Origin: Pseudomonadota bacterium | GTDB taxonomy: Bacteria > Pseudomonadota > Gammaproteobacteria > Steroidobacterales > Steroidobacteraceae | Assembly: GCA_023428645.1 (NCBI GenBank) | Contig: JAEYXD010000113.1 | Location: 1-36,554 of the forward strand | Direction: 5' to 3' | Length of the DNA: 36,554 nucleotides | In this document: positions 15,794-25,251 of the stretch, in pieces | How the letters are laid out: every line of letters begins with the position of its first letter | How positions within the stretch are numbered: the first letter of the stretch is position 1 | Program-made: the position numbers and the translations under genes | The notes under the pieces: model-generated | Databases searched by the model: none | Seen by the model: the letters and a program-made list of their open reading frames with translations, nothing else | What the model was told of the DNA's origin: nothing

Positions 15794-17827
15794 TCAAGAT
15801 ACCGCCAGCGGCGCCGCCACGGGCTCGCACGGCAGCGACAGGTGAAACGTCGCACCGCGATCCGCATTGTTCGTGCTCCATAGCCTGCCGCCGTGCGCCC
15901 CCATGATCGTGCGCGAGATCGCGAGCCCGAGTCCGATGCTGTCGGTCTTCGTCGAATAGAACGGCTCGAAGATGCGCTCGGGCTCGCTGATCCCCGGACC
16001 GTTGTCGCTTACGCTGATGCGCAGCTCTCCCGCCTCCACCCGCGACACGATTCGTAGGCGACGCTGCTCCGCGGGCACGGCCATCATCGCCTCGCACGCA
16101 TTCAGGACGACATTGAGCAGCACTTGCTGGAGCTGGATCGGATCGGCGCGCACGAGCGGGACGTCCCCGAGATCGAGTTCGATCGCGATGTTGCGCACGA
16201 TCAAATCGCCGTACTCGAGCGCGAGCACGGTTCTGATGCAATCGCGAACGTCCACGGGCTCCGCCTGGACCGCGCCACGCACGAACAGCGCCCGCAGGCG
16301 ACGGATCACTTCGCCCGCGCGCTCGTCGTCGGCAACGATGTCTTCGAATATCGCCCGCAGCTCGCCCAGATCCGGCGCGTCCTTCGCCAGCTCGCGCAGC
16401 CCCGCCTGCGCATTGAATTGTATGGCGGCGAGCGGCTGCCGCAGTTCGTGCGCGAGTGCGCCGGAAAGCTCGCCGAGCATGGCCACGCGGCTGAGCTGCG
16501 CGAGCTGGTTGCGTTGCAGCTGCTCCTTCGCCTCTCGCGCTTTCCATTCCGTCGTATCCATGAAAATGCCGATGATCCGATGCGGTTCGCCTGGGCCCTC
16601 GCGCGGACTCTTGCCCGTCACCATGATCCAACGGACCGCGCCGCTCAGATTGAAGCGGCACTCCACGACGCAATGACGCATTCCCGAACGCGCTCGCTCG
16701 ATCGCTGTGACGACGGCCGCGCGATCGTCCGGATGCACGAGCTCCAGTACCTCGGCGCTGCGCATCGTGACCTCGCGGCGGCGCGGTCGCCAACGCCAGG
16801 CGAAACGATCGTTCGAGATATCCCAATCCCACACGCCCATGCGTGCGGCACGCAATGCCAGGTCGAGACTCTCCTCGCGACGCAGTGCGGTCGCGCGCGC
16901 CTGTCGCAACTCCGCCAGTGCCGCGGCGAGCAGCAGGAACGAGCTCGCCGCGAGCAGCAGGAAGGTCTGCACGAAATGGACCGCATCCCCCACGACGGCG
17001 CGCGAGAATGGGCCGAGGCCGCGCAACTCGCCCGCCAGCGATGTGAGCGCGACGACGCCCATGCAGGCTGCGACGCCACCGACGCCCAGTCGCAGCGCCG
17101 CCCAGATGACGAGCGGAAGCGGCGCGTAGAGATAGGCCGCGCCCTGCCCAAGCTCGTATTCCGAGTGGAAGACGAACCAGCCCGTCGCCGCGAGCAGCGC
17201 AAACAACAGCGTGGCTTCAATGCCTCGCTTGCGCGCCGCCCGCCGCACATCGCTCCAACGGGTTCGGCCCGCGATCACGATCAGCGGGACGAACACCGTG
17301 GCGGCGACGGCGTTCGAGAACAGCCGCGTCCGCCACACCTCCCAATAGTTGCCATCGAAGCGCCAGCCGACGGCCGCGACGAACGCCGCATCCAAGAATG
17401 AGCTGAGAAGCGGTGCAGCAAACACCGCGATGGCGAAGAACACGGTGACGTCGCCGACGAGATCGAACCGCGGCGTCCGCTTCAGCATCGCAAGGATGAT
17501 CCCGGCGCCGAGCAGCGCCTCCGCCGTATTGCTGACGTACCAGCAGAGCGACATCGCGAGCGGCACGCCGGAGAGCAGCTGTGAGTACACATGGACGGGC
17601 AGGATCGCGGCGAGCAGCCACACCCAACTTCGCTTGGGCGCCAACAGCAGGGCGGCGAGGACGATGGCATTGGGGGGCCAGAACAGCGAGACCGCCGCCG
17701 GCTCTGAAGTAAAGGCGAATCCGATCTCGACGCCGACCAAATAGCCGGCGGAGAGCGCAAGCGCAGCAAGCACCGTCTTCCGCGCGTCCACTGCAATGGG
17801 ATCTCTGGACCGAATTGGAGGATCCAT
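15794..17827 (-). CDS. MASE1-PAS sensor histidine kinase
   Basis: The 677-residue kinase opens with a MASE1 membrane-sensor domain, with about eight or more hydrophobic segments across residues 18-305 and the signature FWPPNAIVLAALLL. A PAS domain follows (about 320-430; MGVWDWDISNDRF, LVHPDDR, FMDTTEWK). The transmitter has H-box ALAHELRQPLAAIQ with His460, N-box NVVLNACEAM, G1 DNGPGI and G2 IGLGLAISR. The organisation is FixL-like with an added membrane module, so it probably senses an intracellular or membrane-linked cue; the ligand is unknown. No heme-binding PAS His is evident. It is convergent with the stand-alone receiver and divergent from the sulfate-binding protein. The ribosome site before ATG 17827 is weak, and GTG at codon 13 is an alternative. 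Confidence 0.92.
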   Translation of the reverse strand: MDPPIRSRDPIAVDARKTVLAALALSAGYLVGVEIGFAFTSEPAAVSLFWPPNAIVLAALLLAPKRSWVWLLAAILPVHVYSQLLSGVPLAMSLCWYVSNTAEALLGAGIILAMLKRTPRFDLVGDVTVFFAIAVFAAPLLSSFLDAAFVAAVGWRFDGNYWEVWRTRLFSNAVAATVFVPLIVIAGRTRWSDVRRAARKRGIEATLLFALLAATGWFVFHSEYELGQGAAYLYAPLPLVIWAALRLGVGGVAACMGVVALTSLAGELRGLGPFSRAVVGDAVHFVQTFLLLAASSFLLLAAALAELRQARATALRREESLDLALRAARMGVWDWDISNDRFAWRWRPRRREVTMRSAEVLELVHPDDRAAVVTAIERARSGMRHCVVECRFNLSGAVRWIMVTGKSPREGPGEPHRIIGIFMDTTEWKAREAKEQLQRNQLAQLSRVAMLGELSGALAHELRQPLAAIQFNAQAGLRELAKDAPDLGELRAIFEDIVADDERAGEVIRRLRALFVRGAVQAEPVDVRDCIRTVLALEYGDLIVRNIAIELDLGDVPLVRADPIQLQQVLLNVVLNACEAMMAVPAEQRRLRIVSRVEAGELRISVSDNGPGISEPERIFEPFYSTKTDSIGLGLAISRTIMGAHGGRLWSTNNADRGATFHLSLPCEPVAAPLAVS

Positions 17828-18036
17828 CGAGCGGTCGAAACGCTGCGGATGATGCTTCAGAACGCAGGAATGATCCAGCGCCGCGGGGCGTCGCTGTCAC
17901 CGAACGAAGACAGGCCGGCGACCGCCTCTATCGGGGTCTGACGCATGATGCCGGGGGCATTTGGCCAACTGGCGCGCCGAGCACGCTTCTCCGACAATCA
18001 CCGCTCTCGACGCACCGCCCGCTTCCGCAACCGCGC

Positions 18037-19041
18037 ATGATCAGAACATCCGGAACACGCCTCCTTCTTCTTCTCGGTCTTCTCGCAGCGCCTCTGCAGG
18101 CGGCGGAGCTCCTGAACGCGTCGTACGATGTGTCGCGAGAATTGTTCGAATCGATCAATCCCGCCTTCGCGGCCGCGTGGCGGGCCCAGACGGGTGAGAA
18201 GCTCACGATTCGCCAGTCGCACGGCGGCTCCTCGAAGCAGGCACGTTCCGTGCTCGATGGGCTGCGTGCCGATGTCGTGACGTTCAATCAAGCGACCGAC
18301 ATCCAGTTGCTGCAGCGATCGAAACTGGTCGCCGACGACTGGCAGCGACGCTTGCCTCACGCTGCATCGCCCTACTACTCCCTGCCCATCTTTCTCGTTC
18401 GAGCAGGCAATCCCAAACGCATCCGGGACTGGGCGGATCTGGCGAAGCCCGACGTGCAGGTCGTCTTTCCAAATCCCAAGACCTCCGGAAACGGCCGCTA
18501 CACCTACCTCGCGGCCTACGCCTACGCGCTGGATGCGAATCGCGGCGATCAGGCAAAGGCGCAGGAATTCGTCGGCAAGCTGCTCGCCAACGTGCCCGTC
18601 TTCGACACGGGCGGACGCGGCGTGACAACGACGTTCATCGAGCGCAACATCGGCGATGTGCTCATCACGTTCGAATCCGAGGTCACCGCGATTCGCAAGG
18701 AATACGGCAAGGTCGAGCTGACCGCCGTCGTGCCCTCGCTCAGTGTCCGGGCGGAGTTTCCCGTTGCCGTCGTCGATCGCACCGTGGATCGCAAGGGCAC
18801 GCGCACGGTCGCGACCGCGTATCTCGAGTTCCTGTTCTCGCCACAGGGCCAGGACATCATCGCGCGACACTACAACCGGGTTCACGACAGCGAGGTCGCC
18901 GCCAGGTACGCCGCTCAGTTCCCCGCGGTGCGGCTCGTCACCGTCGAAGAAATCTTCGGCGGCTGGGACCAAGTGACGAAGGACCACTTCAGCAACGGCG
19001 GCCTCCTCGACCAGGCACTCGTTCGCGCTCGCGCCCGCTGA
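18037..19041 (+). CDS. sbp: Periplasmic sulfate-binding protein
   Basis: The ATG at 18037 gives 334 residues. It starts with a signal peptide (MIRTSGTRLLLLLGLLAAPL..., cleavage before AELLNASYD). The mature chain follows the Sbp/CysP pattern closely: ELLNASYDVSRELFESINPA, QSHGGSSKQARSVLDGLRAD, VVTFNQATDIQLL, VFPNPKTSGNGRYTYLAAYA, FDTGGRGVTTTFIERNIGDV and LITFESEV. It would capture sulfate (possibly thiosulfate) for an ABC importer. No CysT, CysW or CysA permease or ATPase gene is adjacent; it is flanked by a sensor kinase and kdpE, so it must work with a transporter encoded elsewhere. No convincing ribosome site precedes the ATG, but earlier in-frame codons do not give a sensible export signal. 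Confidence 0.92.
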   Translation: MIRTSGTRLLLLLGLLAAPLQAAELLNASYDVSRELFESINPAFAAAWRAQTGEKLTIRQSHGGSSKQARSVLDGLRADVVTFNQATDIQLLQRSKLVADDWQRRLPHAASPYYSLPIFLVRAGNPKRIRDWADLAKPDVQVVFPNPKTSGNGRYTYLAAYAYALDANRGDQAKAQEFVGKLLANVPVFDTGGRGVTTTFIERNIGDVLITFESEVTAIRKEYGKVELTAVVPSLSVRAEFPVAVVDRTVDRKGTRTVATAYLEFLFSPQGQDIIARHYNRVHDSEVAARYAAQFPAVRLVTVEEIFGGWDQVTKDHFSNGGLLDQALVRARAR

Positions 19042-19134
19042 AGCGGCGGCGGCGTAACGCTCGCCCGGTCACGAGCGGACCAGATTGCCGCCACGACTCT
19101 CGACGCGCGATGATCCGCGCTGAATCCCGAGTCT

Positions 19135-19827
19135 TCACTCGATTCGCAGCCGATAACCGAGCCCCGCCTCGGTGACGATATAGCGCGGCCGCGCGGCATC
19201 GGGCTCGAGCTTCTGCCTCAGACTGCGCAGACACACGCGCAGACTGCGCGTGTCGTTGGCGTGATTCGGGCCCCACACGTCCTTGATGAGCTGCTTGTGC
19301 GTGACGATCATGCCGGCCTGGCGGGCGAGTCGCTCCAGCAGTCGATATTCGAGCGGCGTGAGGTGGAGCGGACCGTCCGGCCCATGGCTTTCGCGACGTG
19401 CCAGGTCGACGTCGATCGCGCCGAGCCGCAGCCGTTGCGAACGCTCCACGCTGCGAACATTGCGGCGCAGCGCCGCTCGCACGCGCGCCAACAGCTCCGG
19501 TGCGCTGAACGGCTTCGTCACATAGTCGTCCGCCCCGGCATCCAAGGCCGCGATCTTCTGCGCTTCCATCGTTCGCGCCGACAGCACGACGATGGGCACG
19601 CTCGACCACGCCCGTACGCGAGCGATCAGTGCCACCCCATCGTCGTCCGGCAAGCCGAGGTCGACGAGCAGCAGATCGGGCTTGTGACTGCGTGCTTCGA
19701 TCTCACCGCGGGAGGCGGTCGCAGCTTCGATGACGCGATAGTTCTCCGCGTGCAGAGCGGCACGGAGCACGCCGCGAATGTCGGGGTCGTCCTCGATCAC
19801 GAGCACCTGGTGCATCGCCTGGGTCAT
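19135..19827 (-). CDS. kdpE: KdpE response regulator
   Basis: This 230-residue OmpR/PhoB-type regulator has a receiver (IEDDPDIRG; phospho-acceptor Asp56 in LLLVDLGLPDDDG; Lys105 in YVTKPFSAPELLAR) and a C-terminal winged helix (HLTPLEYRLLERLARQAG, THKQLIKDVWGPNHANDTR, VCLRSLRQKLE). The string VTKPFSAPELLARVRAALRR and the WGP...DTRSLRV box are characteristic of KdpE. Phosphorylated by KdpD under potassium limitation or osmotic stress, it activates the kdp operon. Its ATG overlaps the kdpD stop by 4 nt (ATGA). It is the last gene of the operon and converges with the sulfate-binding protein gene. Confidence 0.96.
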   Translation of the reverse strand: MTQAMHQVLVIEDDPDIRGVLRAALHAENYRVIEAATASRGEIEARSHKPDLLLVDLGLPDDDGVALIARVRAWSSVPIVVLSARTMEAQKIAALDAGADDYVTKPFSAPELLARVRAALRRNVRSVERSQRLRLGAIDVDLARRESHGPDGPLHLTPLEYRLLERLARQAGMIVTHKQLIKDVWGPNHANDTRSLRVCLRSLRQKLEPDAARPRYIVTEAGLGYRLRIE

Positions 19828-22514
19828 GACTCGTGCGTCGGCAGATCGAACTCGAAACGCGCGCCGCCGCCCGCGCGCTCACCGGCTTGAATGTCACTGC
19901 CATGCGCACGCAGGATCGCACGACAGATCGACAAGCCCAGCCCCGCGCCGACGATGCTGTTCTCGTCGCGGCCGCGTTGGAACTTGTCGAACAGGCGGTC
20001 GCGCTCCATGGAAGGTAGCCCTGAACCTTCATCCTCCACGATGACGTGCAGCCGGTCCTCACTGCTCGACGCGATCACCCGCACGCGCGTTCCGGGGGCC
20101 GTGTACTTCGCCGCGTTGTCCAGCAGATTCGCGAGCACCTGCACGATCAAGCCCGCATCCACGTGAACCGGGGGCAGCTCCGCGGGCACATCGACTTCGA
20201 CCCGATGACCCGCGAGCTTTTCGTCCACGCGCGCGACTGCCGCGCCGACGAGATCGTCCATGCTCTCCCACGCGCGGCGCAAGGTCATCGTGCCGGACTC
20301 GAAGCGCATGAGATCCAAGACGTTCGAGACCAGATCGGACATCTCGCGCGCCTTGCCCTCGATCGATCGGGCGAGCGCCGTGCGCGACGGCTCGTCCAGC
20401 GTCGGGCCGCGCTCCGCGAGTACGCTGCCTGCACCGGCGATGACGGCCAGCGGCGTGCGCAAGTCATGCGAGATCGCGGCGAGCAGCGTATTGCGCAGGC
20501 TTTCGCGCTCCGCGGCGACCGATGCGGCCTCGGCGTGCTCCGCGAGCTTCGCGCGTTCGAGGGCAATACCGAGCTGTCCCGCGAACGTGTCGAGCAGATG
20601 CCGCTGTTCGGGCAAGAGCACGCGACGCCGATTCCTCGGCAGCACGGCGAGCACGCCGAGCCGCGCGTTCGCGTCGCTCAACGGCACGTAGAGCGCAGGC
20701 GCCGCTGGCAGCGTATCGGAGTCGAGCCCGGCGCGCCTGCCGTGATCGACGACCCATTGCGCGATCGACAGATCGGCATTGCGGAAGGAGCGCTCGAGCG
20801 GCGGCTCGCTCGGATGCACCAGGCGGCCGGCGGCATTCGGGAGCAGCACGACCGCCTGGCAATCGAAGACTTCGGCGACGTGCCGTACCGCGACGCGCGC
20901 CATGCTCGCAACACCTCGTGTCGCGGCGAGCTCGCGGCTCATCGCATACAACAACGCGGTGCGCCGCTCACGCGCGCCGGCGACCCGCGTTTGTTGTCGC
21001 ACGCTCGCCATCAGATTCGCGATCACGAGCGTCACGATCAGCATGACCGCGAAGGTCACGCCGTACTGAAAATCCGCGATCGAGAACGTGAACCGTGGCG
21101 GCACGAAGCAGAAATCGAAGGCCGCGACGTTCGCGACCGCAGTGACGACGGCCGGACCACGGCCGAGACGTACACCCGCGATCGTCGCGCCGAGGACATA
21201 CACCATGACGACATTCACGAGCTCGAACGACGGCACCATCATGAACGCGATGCCCGTGCACACGAGCGTCATCGCGAACGCATGAACATAGCGCTGCCAA
21301 TGAACGGGCTGCTTCACGTCCTCCGGAGCGAGCGCTTGCCGGGTCGCGAGCTCACCGACGAACGTTCCCTCACCGATCGTGAGCACATCGAAATCGCGCG
21401 CGCGCGCGACCAACTCCAGCGTCGTCGAGCGCCGGAACAACGCCCGGACGCCGCGCCGCTTCGGCGTGCCGACGACGATGCGCGTCACGTTGCGCGTGCG
21501 CGCGTATTCGAGCAGCGCTTGCGCGGCGGACGGGCCATCGATCGTGACGGTTTCCGCCCCCAGCGATTCCGCGAGCCGCAGCAGATCGATGCGGCGATTG
21601 CGCTCGGTCGCCGGCATGCGCTGTAACGCGGGCGTCTCGACGTACACGACGGTCCAATGCGCGTCGAGCGCGTCGGCGATGCGCTTGCCGCCGCGCACGA
21701 CCTGCTCGGCTTGCGCGTCGGGACCGATCGCCACCATGACTCGATCGCGCGCCATCCACGCGCGCGACGTGCGATCACTCACAGCCGCCGAGCGCGCCGC
21801 GGCGTCGACACGATCGGCCATGCGCCGCAGCGCGAGTTCGCGCAGCGCGAGGAGATTCGATTTTTTGAAGAACCGGTCGATTGCTGCGGCGACCTGCTCC
21901 GGCAGGTACACCTTGCCGGCCTGCAACCGCGCGATCAGATCGTCGGGTGGCAGATCGATGAGCTCGACTTCGTCAGCCTCGGCGAAGATGCGATCGGGAA
22001 TGGTTTCACGCTGACGAACGCCGGTGATTTGCGCGACGAGATCGTTGAGGCTCTCCAGGTGCTGGACGTTCACCGTCGTCCACACATTGATGCCCTGCTC
22101 CAGCAGCTCCTCTATGTCCTGCCAGCGCTTCGCGTGGCGCGGGGGCGGCTCTCCGTCGCTCAGATTCGAATGCGCGAGCTCATCGACGACGAGAATCGCG
22201 GGCCGGCGCGCGAGGCCTGCATCGAGGTCGAATTCGTGTCGAACGATGCCTCGATAGCGAACCGCCAGCTGCGGCAATTGCTCCAGTCCCTCGAGCAGCC
22301 GCTCCGTCTCGACGCGTCCATGGGGCTCGACGTAACCGACGACGAGGTCGACGCCGGACGCGCGCACGCCGCGCGCGGCCTCGAGCATCGAGTACGTCTT
22401 GCCGACACCCGCGGACGCACCGAAGAAGATCCTGAGCTTGCCTCGCTTTGCGCGTGCCTCTTCCGCCTTGATGCTCGCCAGGATCTGGTCCGGATCGGGA
22501 CGCGCGTCGTTCAT
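19824..22514 (-). CDS. kdpD: KdpD sensor histidine kinase
   Basis: At 896 residues it matches the usual KdpD length. The N-terminal KdpD domain has a Walker A (GASAGVGKT, 32-40) and DELAHSN. A universal-stress-protein domain follows (about 250-370; VMVAIGPDAQAE, RIVVGTPKRRG). Four membrane segments come next (VHAFAMTLVCTGIAFMMVPS to FAVMLIVTLVIANLMASV), then a GAF-like region. The HisKA H-box is ISHDLRTPL (His683) and the ATPase has LLDNAAKY and GAGLGLSICRAI. It senses low K+ or turgor and phosphorylates KdpE. It overlaps kdpC upstream and kdpE downstream, each by ATGA. Confidence 0.97.
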   Translation of the reverse strand: MNDARPDPDQILASIKAEEARAKRGKLRIFFGASAGVGKTYSMLEAARGVRASGVDLVVGYVEPHGRVETERLLEGLEQLPQLAVRYRGIVRHEFDLDAGLARRPAILVVDELAHSNLSDGEPPPRHAKRWQDIEELLEQGINVWTTVNVQHLESLNDLVAQITGVRQRETIPDRIFAEADEVELIDLPPDDLIARLQAGKVYLPEQVAAAIDRFFKKSNLLALRELALRRMADRVDAAARSAAVSDRTSRAWMARDRVMVAIGPDAQAEQVVRGGKRIADALDAHWTVVYVETPALQRMPATERNRRIDLLRLAESLGAETVTIDGPSAAQALLEYARTRNVTRIVVGTPKRRGVRALFRRSTTLELVARARDFDVLTIGEGTFVGELATRQALAPEDVKQPVHWQRYVHAFAMTLVCTGIAFMMVPSFELVNVVMVYVLGATIAGVRLGRGPAVVTAVANVAAFDFCFVPPRFTFSIADFQYGVTFAVMLIVTLVIANLMASVRQQTRVAGARERRTALLYAMSRELAATRGVASMARVAVRHVAEVFDCQAVVLLPNAAGRLVHPSEPPLERSFRNADLSIAQWVVDHGRRAGLDSDTLPAAPALYVPLSDANARLGVLAVLPRNRRRVLLPEQRHLLDTFAGQLGIALERAKLAEHAEAASVAAERESLRNTLLAAISHDLRTPLAVIAGAGSVLAERGPTLDEPSRTALARSIEGKAREMSDLVSNVLDLMRFESGTMTLRRAWESMDDLVGAAVARVDEKLAGHRVEVDVPAELPPVHVDAGLIVQVLANLLDNAAKYTAPGTRVRVIASSSEDRLHVIVEDEGSGLPSMERDRLFDKFQRGRDENSIVGAGLGLSICRAILRAHGSDIQAGERAGGGARFEFDLPTHES

Positions 22515-23080
22515 CGTTGTGCGTCAAGCAGGAGATTGAGTTCCAGCACGTTAACCCGCGGCTCGCCAAGAATACCCAGTGTGCGCCCCGCCGTCGCGTC
22601 GACGACGAGCCTGCGCACATCGCCTTCGGCCATGTTGCGCGCGCGCGCGACGCGGGCCACTTGGTATGCCGCGGCCGCCGGCGATATGTGCGGATCGAGG
22701 CCGCTGGCCGACGCGGTCACGAGATCGACGGGGACCGGCGCGGTGTTCGTCGGATCGACTGCTCGCAGCGCGGCGATGCGCGCCTTCACGGCCTCCTCCA
22801 GCGCGGGATTGAGCGGGCCTTGATTCGAGCCGCCGGAGAGTGCGCCGTTGTAGGGATGCGACCCCGTCGCGGATGGCCGGCTCCAGAAATACTGCGCGCC
22901 CGAAAAGGCCTGGCCGATCAGACGGGACCCCACGGCCCGGCCGTCCGCTTCGATCACGCTACCGTTCGCCGCTGCGCCGAAGACCGTTTGACCGATGCCG
23001 GTGACGACGAGCGGATACGCAACGCCCGTGAGCAGCGTCAGCAGGATGAACACGCTCAAGGCAGGACGAAGCTCTTTCAT
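22511..23080 (-). CDS. kdpC: KdpC, potassium-transporting ATPase subunit C
   Basis: The ATG at 23080, with GGAGG about 5 nt upstream, gives 189 residues; the open frame further upstream only overlaps kdpB. A single N-terminal membrane helix (LSVFILLTLLTGVAYPLVV) leads into the periplasmic domain with the family signatures GSRLIGQAFSGAQYFWSRPS, YNGALSGGSNQGPLNP and LVTASASGLDPHISPAAA. KdpC is the small stabilising subunit of the KdpFABC K+ pump. It lies 23 nt after kdpB and overlaps kdpD by ATGA. Confidence 0.96.
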   Translation of the reverse strand: MKELRPALSVFILLTLLTGVAYPLVVTGIGQTVFGAAANGSVIEADGRAVGSRLIGQAFSGAQYFWSRPSATGSHPYNGALSGGSNQGPLNPALEEAVKARIAALRAVDPTNTAPVPVDLVTASASGLDPHISPAAAAYQVARVARARNMAEGDVRRLVVDATAGRTLGILGEPRVNVLELNLLLDAQR

Positions 23081-23103
23081 GACGACCTCCAGTGAACCAG
23101 GAT

Positions 23104-25236
23104 TCAGACGGCCCCGAGCGTGACCAGCAGCATGTCGATCAACTTGATGCCGATGAACGGCACGACCAAGCCCCCCAGGCCGTAGACCAGCAGATTCCGC
23201 CGCAACAACGCGACGGCGGACGCCGCGCGCGTCTTCACGCCCGTCAGCGCGAGCGGCACGAGCAGGACGATGACGAGGGCGTTGAAAATGACCGCCGCCA
23301 ATATCGCGCTTTCCGGGCTCGCGAGTCCCATCACGTTCAGCACGCCGAGCGCGGGATACGTCGCGGCGAACGCGGCGGGAATGATCGCGAAATACTTCGC
23401 GACGTCGTTCGCGATCGAGAACGTCGTCAGTGCACCCCGCGTGACGAGCATTTGTTTGCCGACGTCCACGATCTCGATCAGCTTCGTCGGATTGGAATCG
23501 AGATCCACCATGTTGCCGGCCTCCTTCGCGGCCTGCGTGCCGGTGTTCATCGCGACCGCCACGTCCGCCTGCGCCAGGGCGGGCGCATCGTTCGTGCCGT
23601 CGCCGCACATCGCGACGAGACGCCCCTCGGCCTGATGGCCGCGGATCAGCTCCAGCTTTTTCTCGGGCGTCGCTTCGGCGAGAAAGTCATCGACGCCCGC
23701 CTCCGCTGCGATCGCCGCCGCGGTCAGCCGATTGTCGCCCGTCACCATGATCGTCTTGATACCCATCTGCCGCAGCTCGGCGAAGCGCTCGCGAATGCCG
23801 CCCTTGACGATGTCACGCAGCTCGACGCAGCCAAGCACGCGCTTGCCGTCCGCGACGACGATCGGCGTTGCTCCCGTTCGTGCGATCGCTTCGACGGTAT
23901 CGCCGACCTTCGCCGGCCACACCCCGTCCTGCAGCTCGACGAACTTGCGAATGGCTTCGGCGGCACCTTTGCGCAACTGCCGCCCTTCGATGTCGGCACC
24001 GCTCATCCGGCTCTGCGCCGAGAACTTGTAAAACAGGTGCGAGGTCGTCGCGAGATCCCTGCCGCGCAGCGCGAACCGCTGTTTCGCCAGTACGACGATC
24101 GAGCGGCCTTCCGGCGTTTCATCCGCGAGCGACGCGAGCTGGGCCGCATCAGCGAGCTCGTGCTCCATCACGCCCGGCGCCGGAATGAATGCAAACGCTT
24201 GTCGGTCGCCGAGCGTGATCGTGCCCGTCTTGTCGAGCAGCAGCACGTCCACGTCGCCGGCCGCCTCGATTGCGCGGCCGGATGTCGCGATGACATTGGC
24301 GCGCACCATGCGATCCATACCGGCGATGCCGATCGCGGACAGCAACGCGCCGATCGTCGTCGGGATGAGGCAGACCAAGAGCGCGACGAGCACCGTCAAG
24401 CTCACCACCGCGCCTTGCTCCGCCGCGTTGACTGCATATTGCGAGAACGGCGCGAGCGTCGCGGTTGCCAGCAGGAACACGAGCGTCAGCATCGCGAGCA
24501 GAATCGACAGCGCGATCTCGTTCGGCGTCTTGCCGCGTTTCGCGCCCTCGACCATGGCAATCATGCGATCGAGAAAGCCCTCGCCATCCCGGCTCGTCAC
24601 CTGGACGACGAGCCAATCCGATAGCACGCGCGTACCGCCGGTCACCGAGGAGAAGTCGCCGCCCGCCTCGCGCAGCACGGGTGCCGATTCGCCGGTCACC
24701 GCGCTTTCGTTGACGGACGCGACGCCCTCGACGACCTCGCCGTCCGCCGGAATGAGGTCGCCTGCTGCCACGAGCACGAGATCACCGCGCGCGAGCTCGG
24801 ACGACTCGCAAGGCTGCCATTGATCGCGATTGCCCGCGATCAAGCGCTTTGCCTGCACGTGGCGCCGCATGGAGCGCAGCGTTGCCGCCTGCGCCCTGCC
24901 GCGCCCCTCCGCGACCGCTTCCGCGAAGTTCGCGAACAGCACGGTGAGCCACAGCCACACGGCGATCGACGCGATGAACGTCAGGCCGCCGGCACCGACG
25001 ATTTGGCCCGTCGCCGTGCCGATGCCGAGCACGGTCGTGAAGATGCTGCCGACGTAGACGACGAACATCACCGGATTACCGATCTGGACGCGCGGATCGA
25101 GCTTGCGCAGCGACTCGACGAGCGCGCTGCGTACGATCGCCCCGGTGATGTACGGCGCTTTTGGACGCGCCGCGGAAGGCGGCGGCGTTGGCGCGGGCGT
25201 CGGCGCCAATCGGACCGAGCTGGCTTGGATGCTCAT
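23104..25236 (-). CDS. kdpB: KdpB, P-type ATPase catalytic subunit
   Basis: This 710-residue P-type ATPase is slightly longer than E. coli KdpB (682) because of a Pro/Ala-rich N-terminal extension (about residues 9-25). Motifs: TGES at 181-184 (Ser184 corresponds to the serine that is inhibited by phosphorylation in E. coli), DKTGT with phosphorylated Asp335, MVTGDNRLTAAAIA and MCGDGTNDAPALAQADV, and the pump-helix stretch IPTTIGALL. It hydrolyses ATP to drive K+ uptake through KdpA. It lies 15 nt after kdpA and 23 nt before kdpC. Confidence 0.97.
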   Translation of the reverse strand: MSIQASSVRLAPTPAPTPPPSAARPKAPYITGAIVRSALVESLRKLDPRVQIGNPVMFVVYVGSIFTTVLGIGTATGQIVGAGGLTFIASIAVWLWLTVLFANFAEAVAEGRGRAQAATLRSMRRHVQAKRLIAGNRDQWQPCESSELARGDLVLVAAGDLIPADGEVVEGVASVNESAVTGESAPVLREAGGDFSSVTGGTRVLSDWLVVQVTSRDGEGFLDRMIAMVEGAKRGKTPNEIALSILLAMLTLVFLLATATLAPFSQYAVNAAEQGAVVSLTVLVALLVCLIPTTIGALLSAIGIAGMDRMVRANVIATSGRAIEAAGDVDVLLLDKTGTITLGDRQAFAFIPAPGVMEHELADAAQLASLADETPEGRSIVVLAKQRFALRGRDLATTSHLFYKFSAQSRMSGADIEGRQLRKGAAEAIRKFVELQDGVWPAKVGDTVEAIARTGATPIVVADGKRVLGCVELRDIVKGGIRERFAELRQMGIKTIMVTGDNRLTAAAIAAEAGVDDFLAEATPEKKLELIRGHQAEGRLVAMCGDGTNDAPALAQADVAVAMNTGTQAAKEAGNMVDLDSNPTKLIEIVDVGKQMLVTRGALTTFSIANDVAKYFAIIPAAFAATYPALGVLNVMGLASPESAILAAVIFNALVIVLLVPLALTGVKTRAASAVALLRRNLLVYGLGGLVVPFIGIKLIDMLLVTLGAV

Positions 25237-25251
25237 GGTGTTCTGACGGGC

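Noticed and set aside
20046..21626. A 526-codon open frame opposite kdpD
   Set aside because: Same shadow composition (Arg, His and Glu tracts) and no domain; kdpD is intact on the other strand.
22511..23608. A 365-codon version of kdpC
   Set aside because: The first 176 codons only shadow kdpB. ATG 23080 has a good ribosome site and gives the normal KdpC length.
23092..24624. A 510-codon open frame opposite kdpB
   Set aside because: Antisense shadow of a well-defined P-type ATPase gene.
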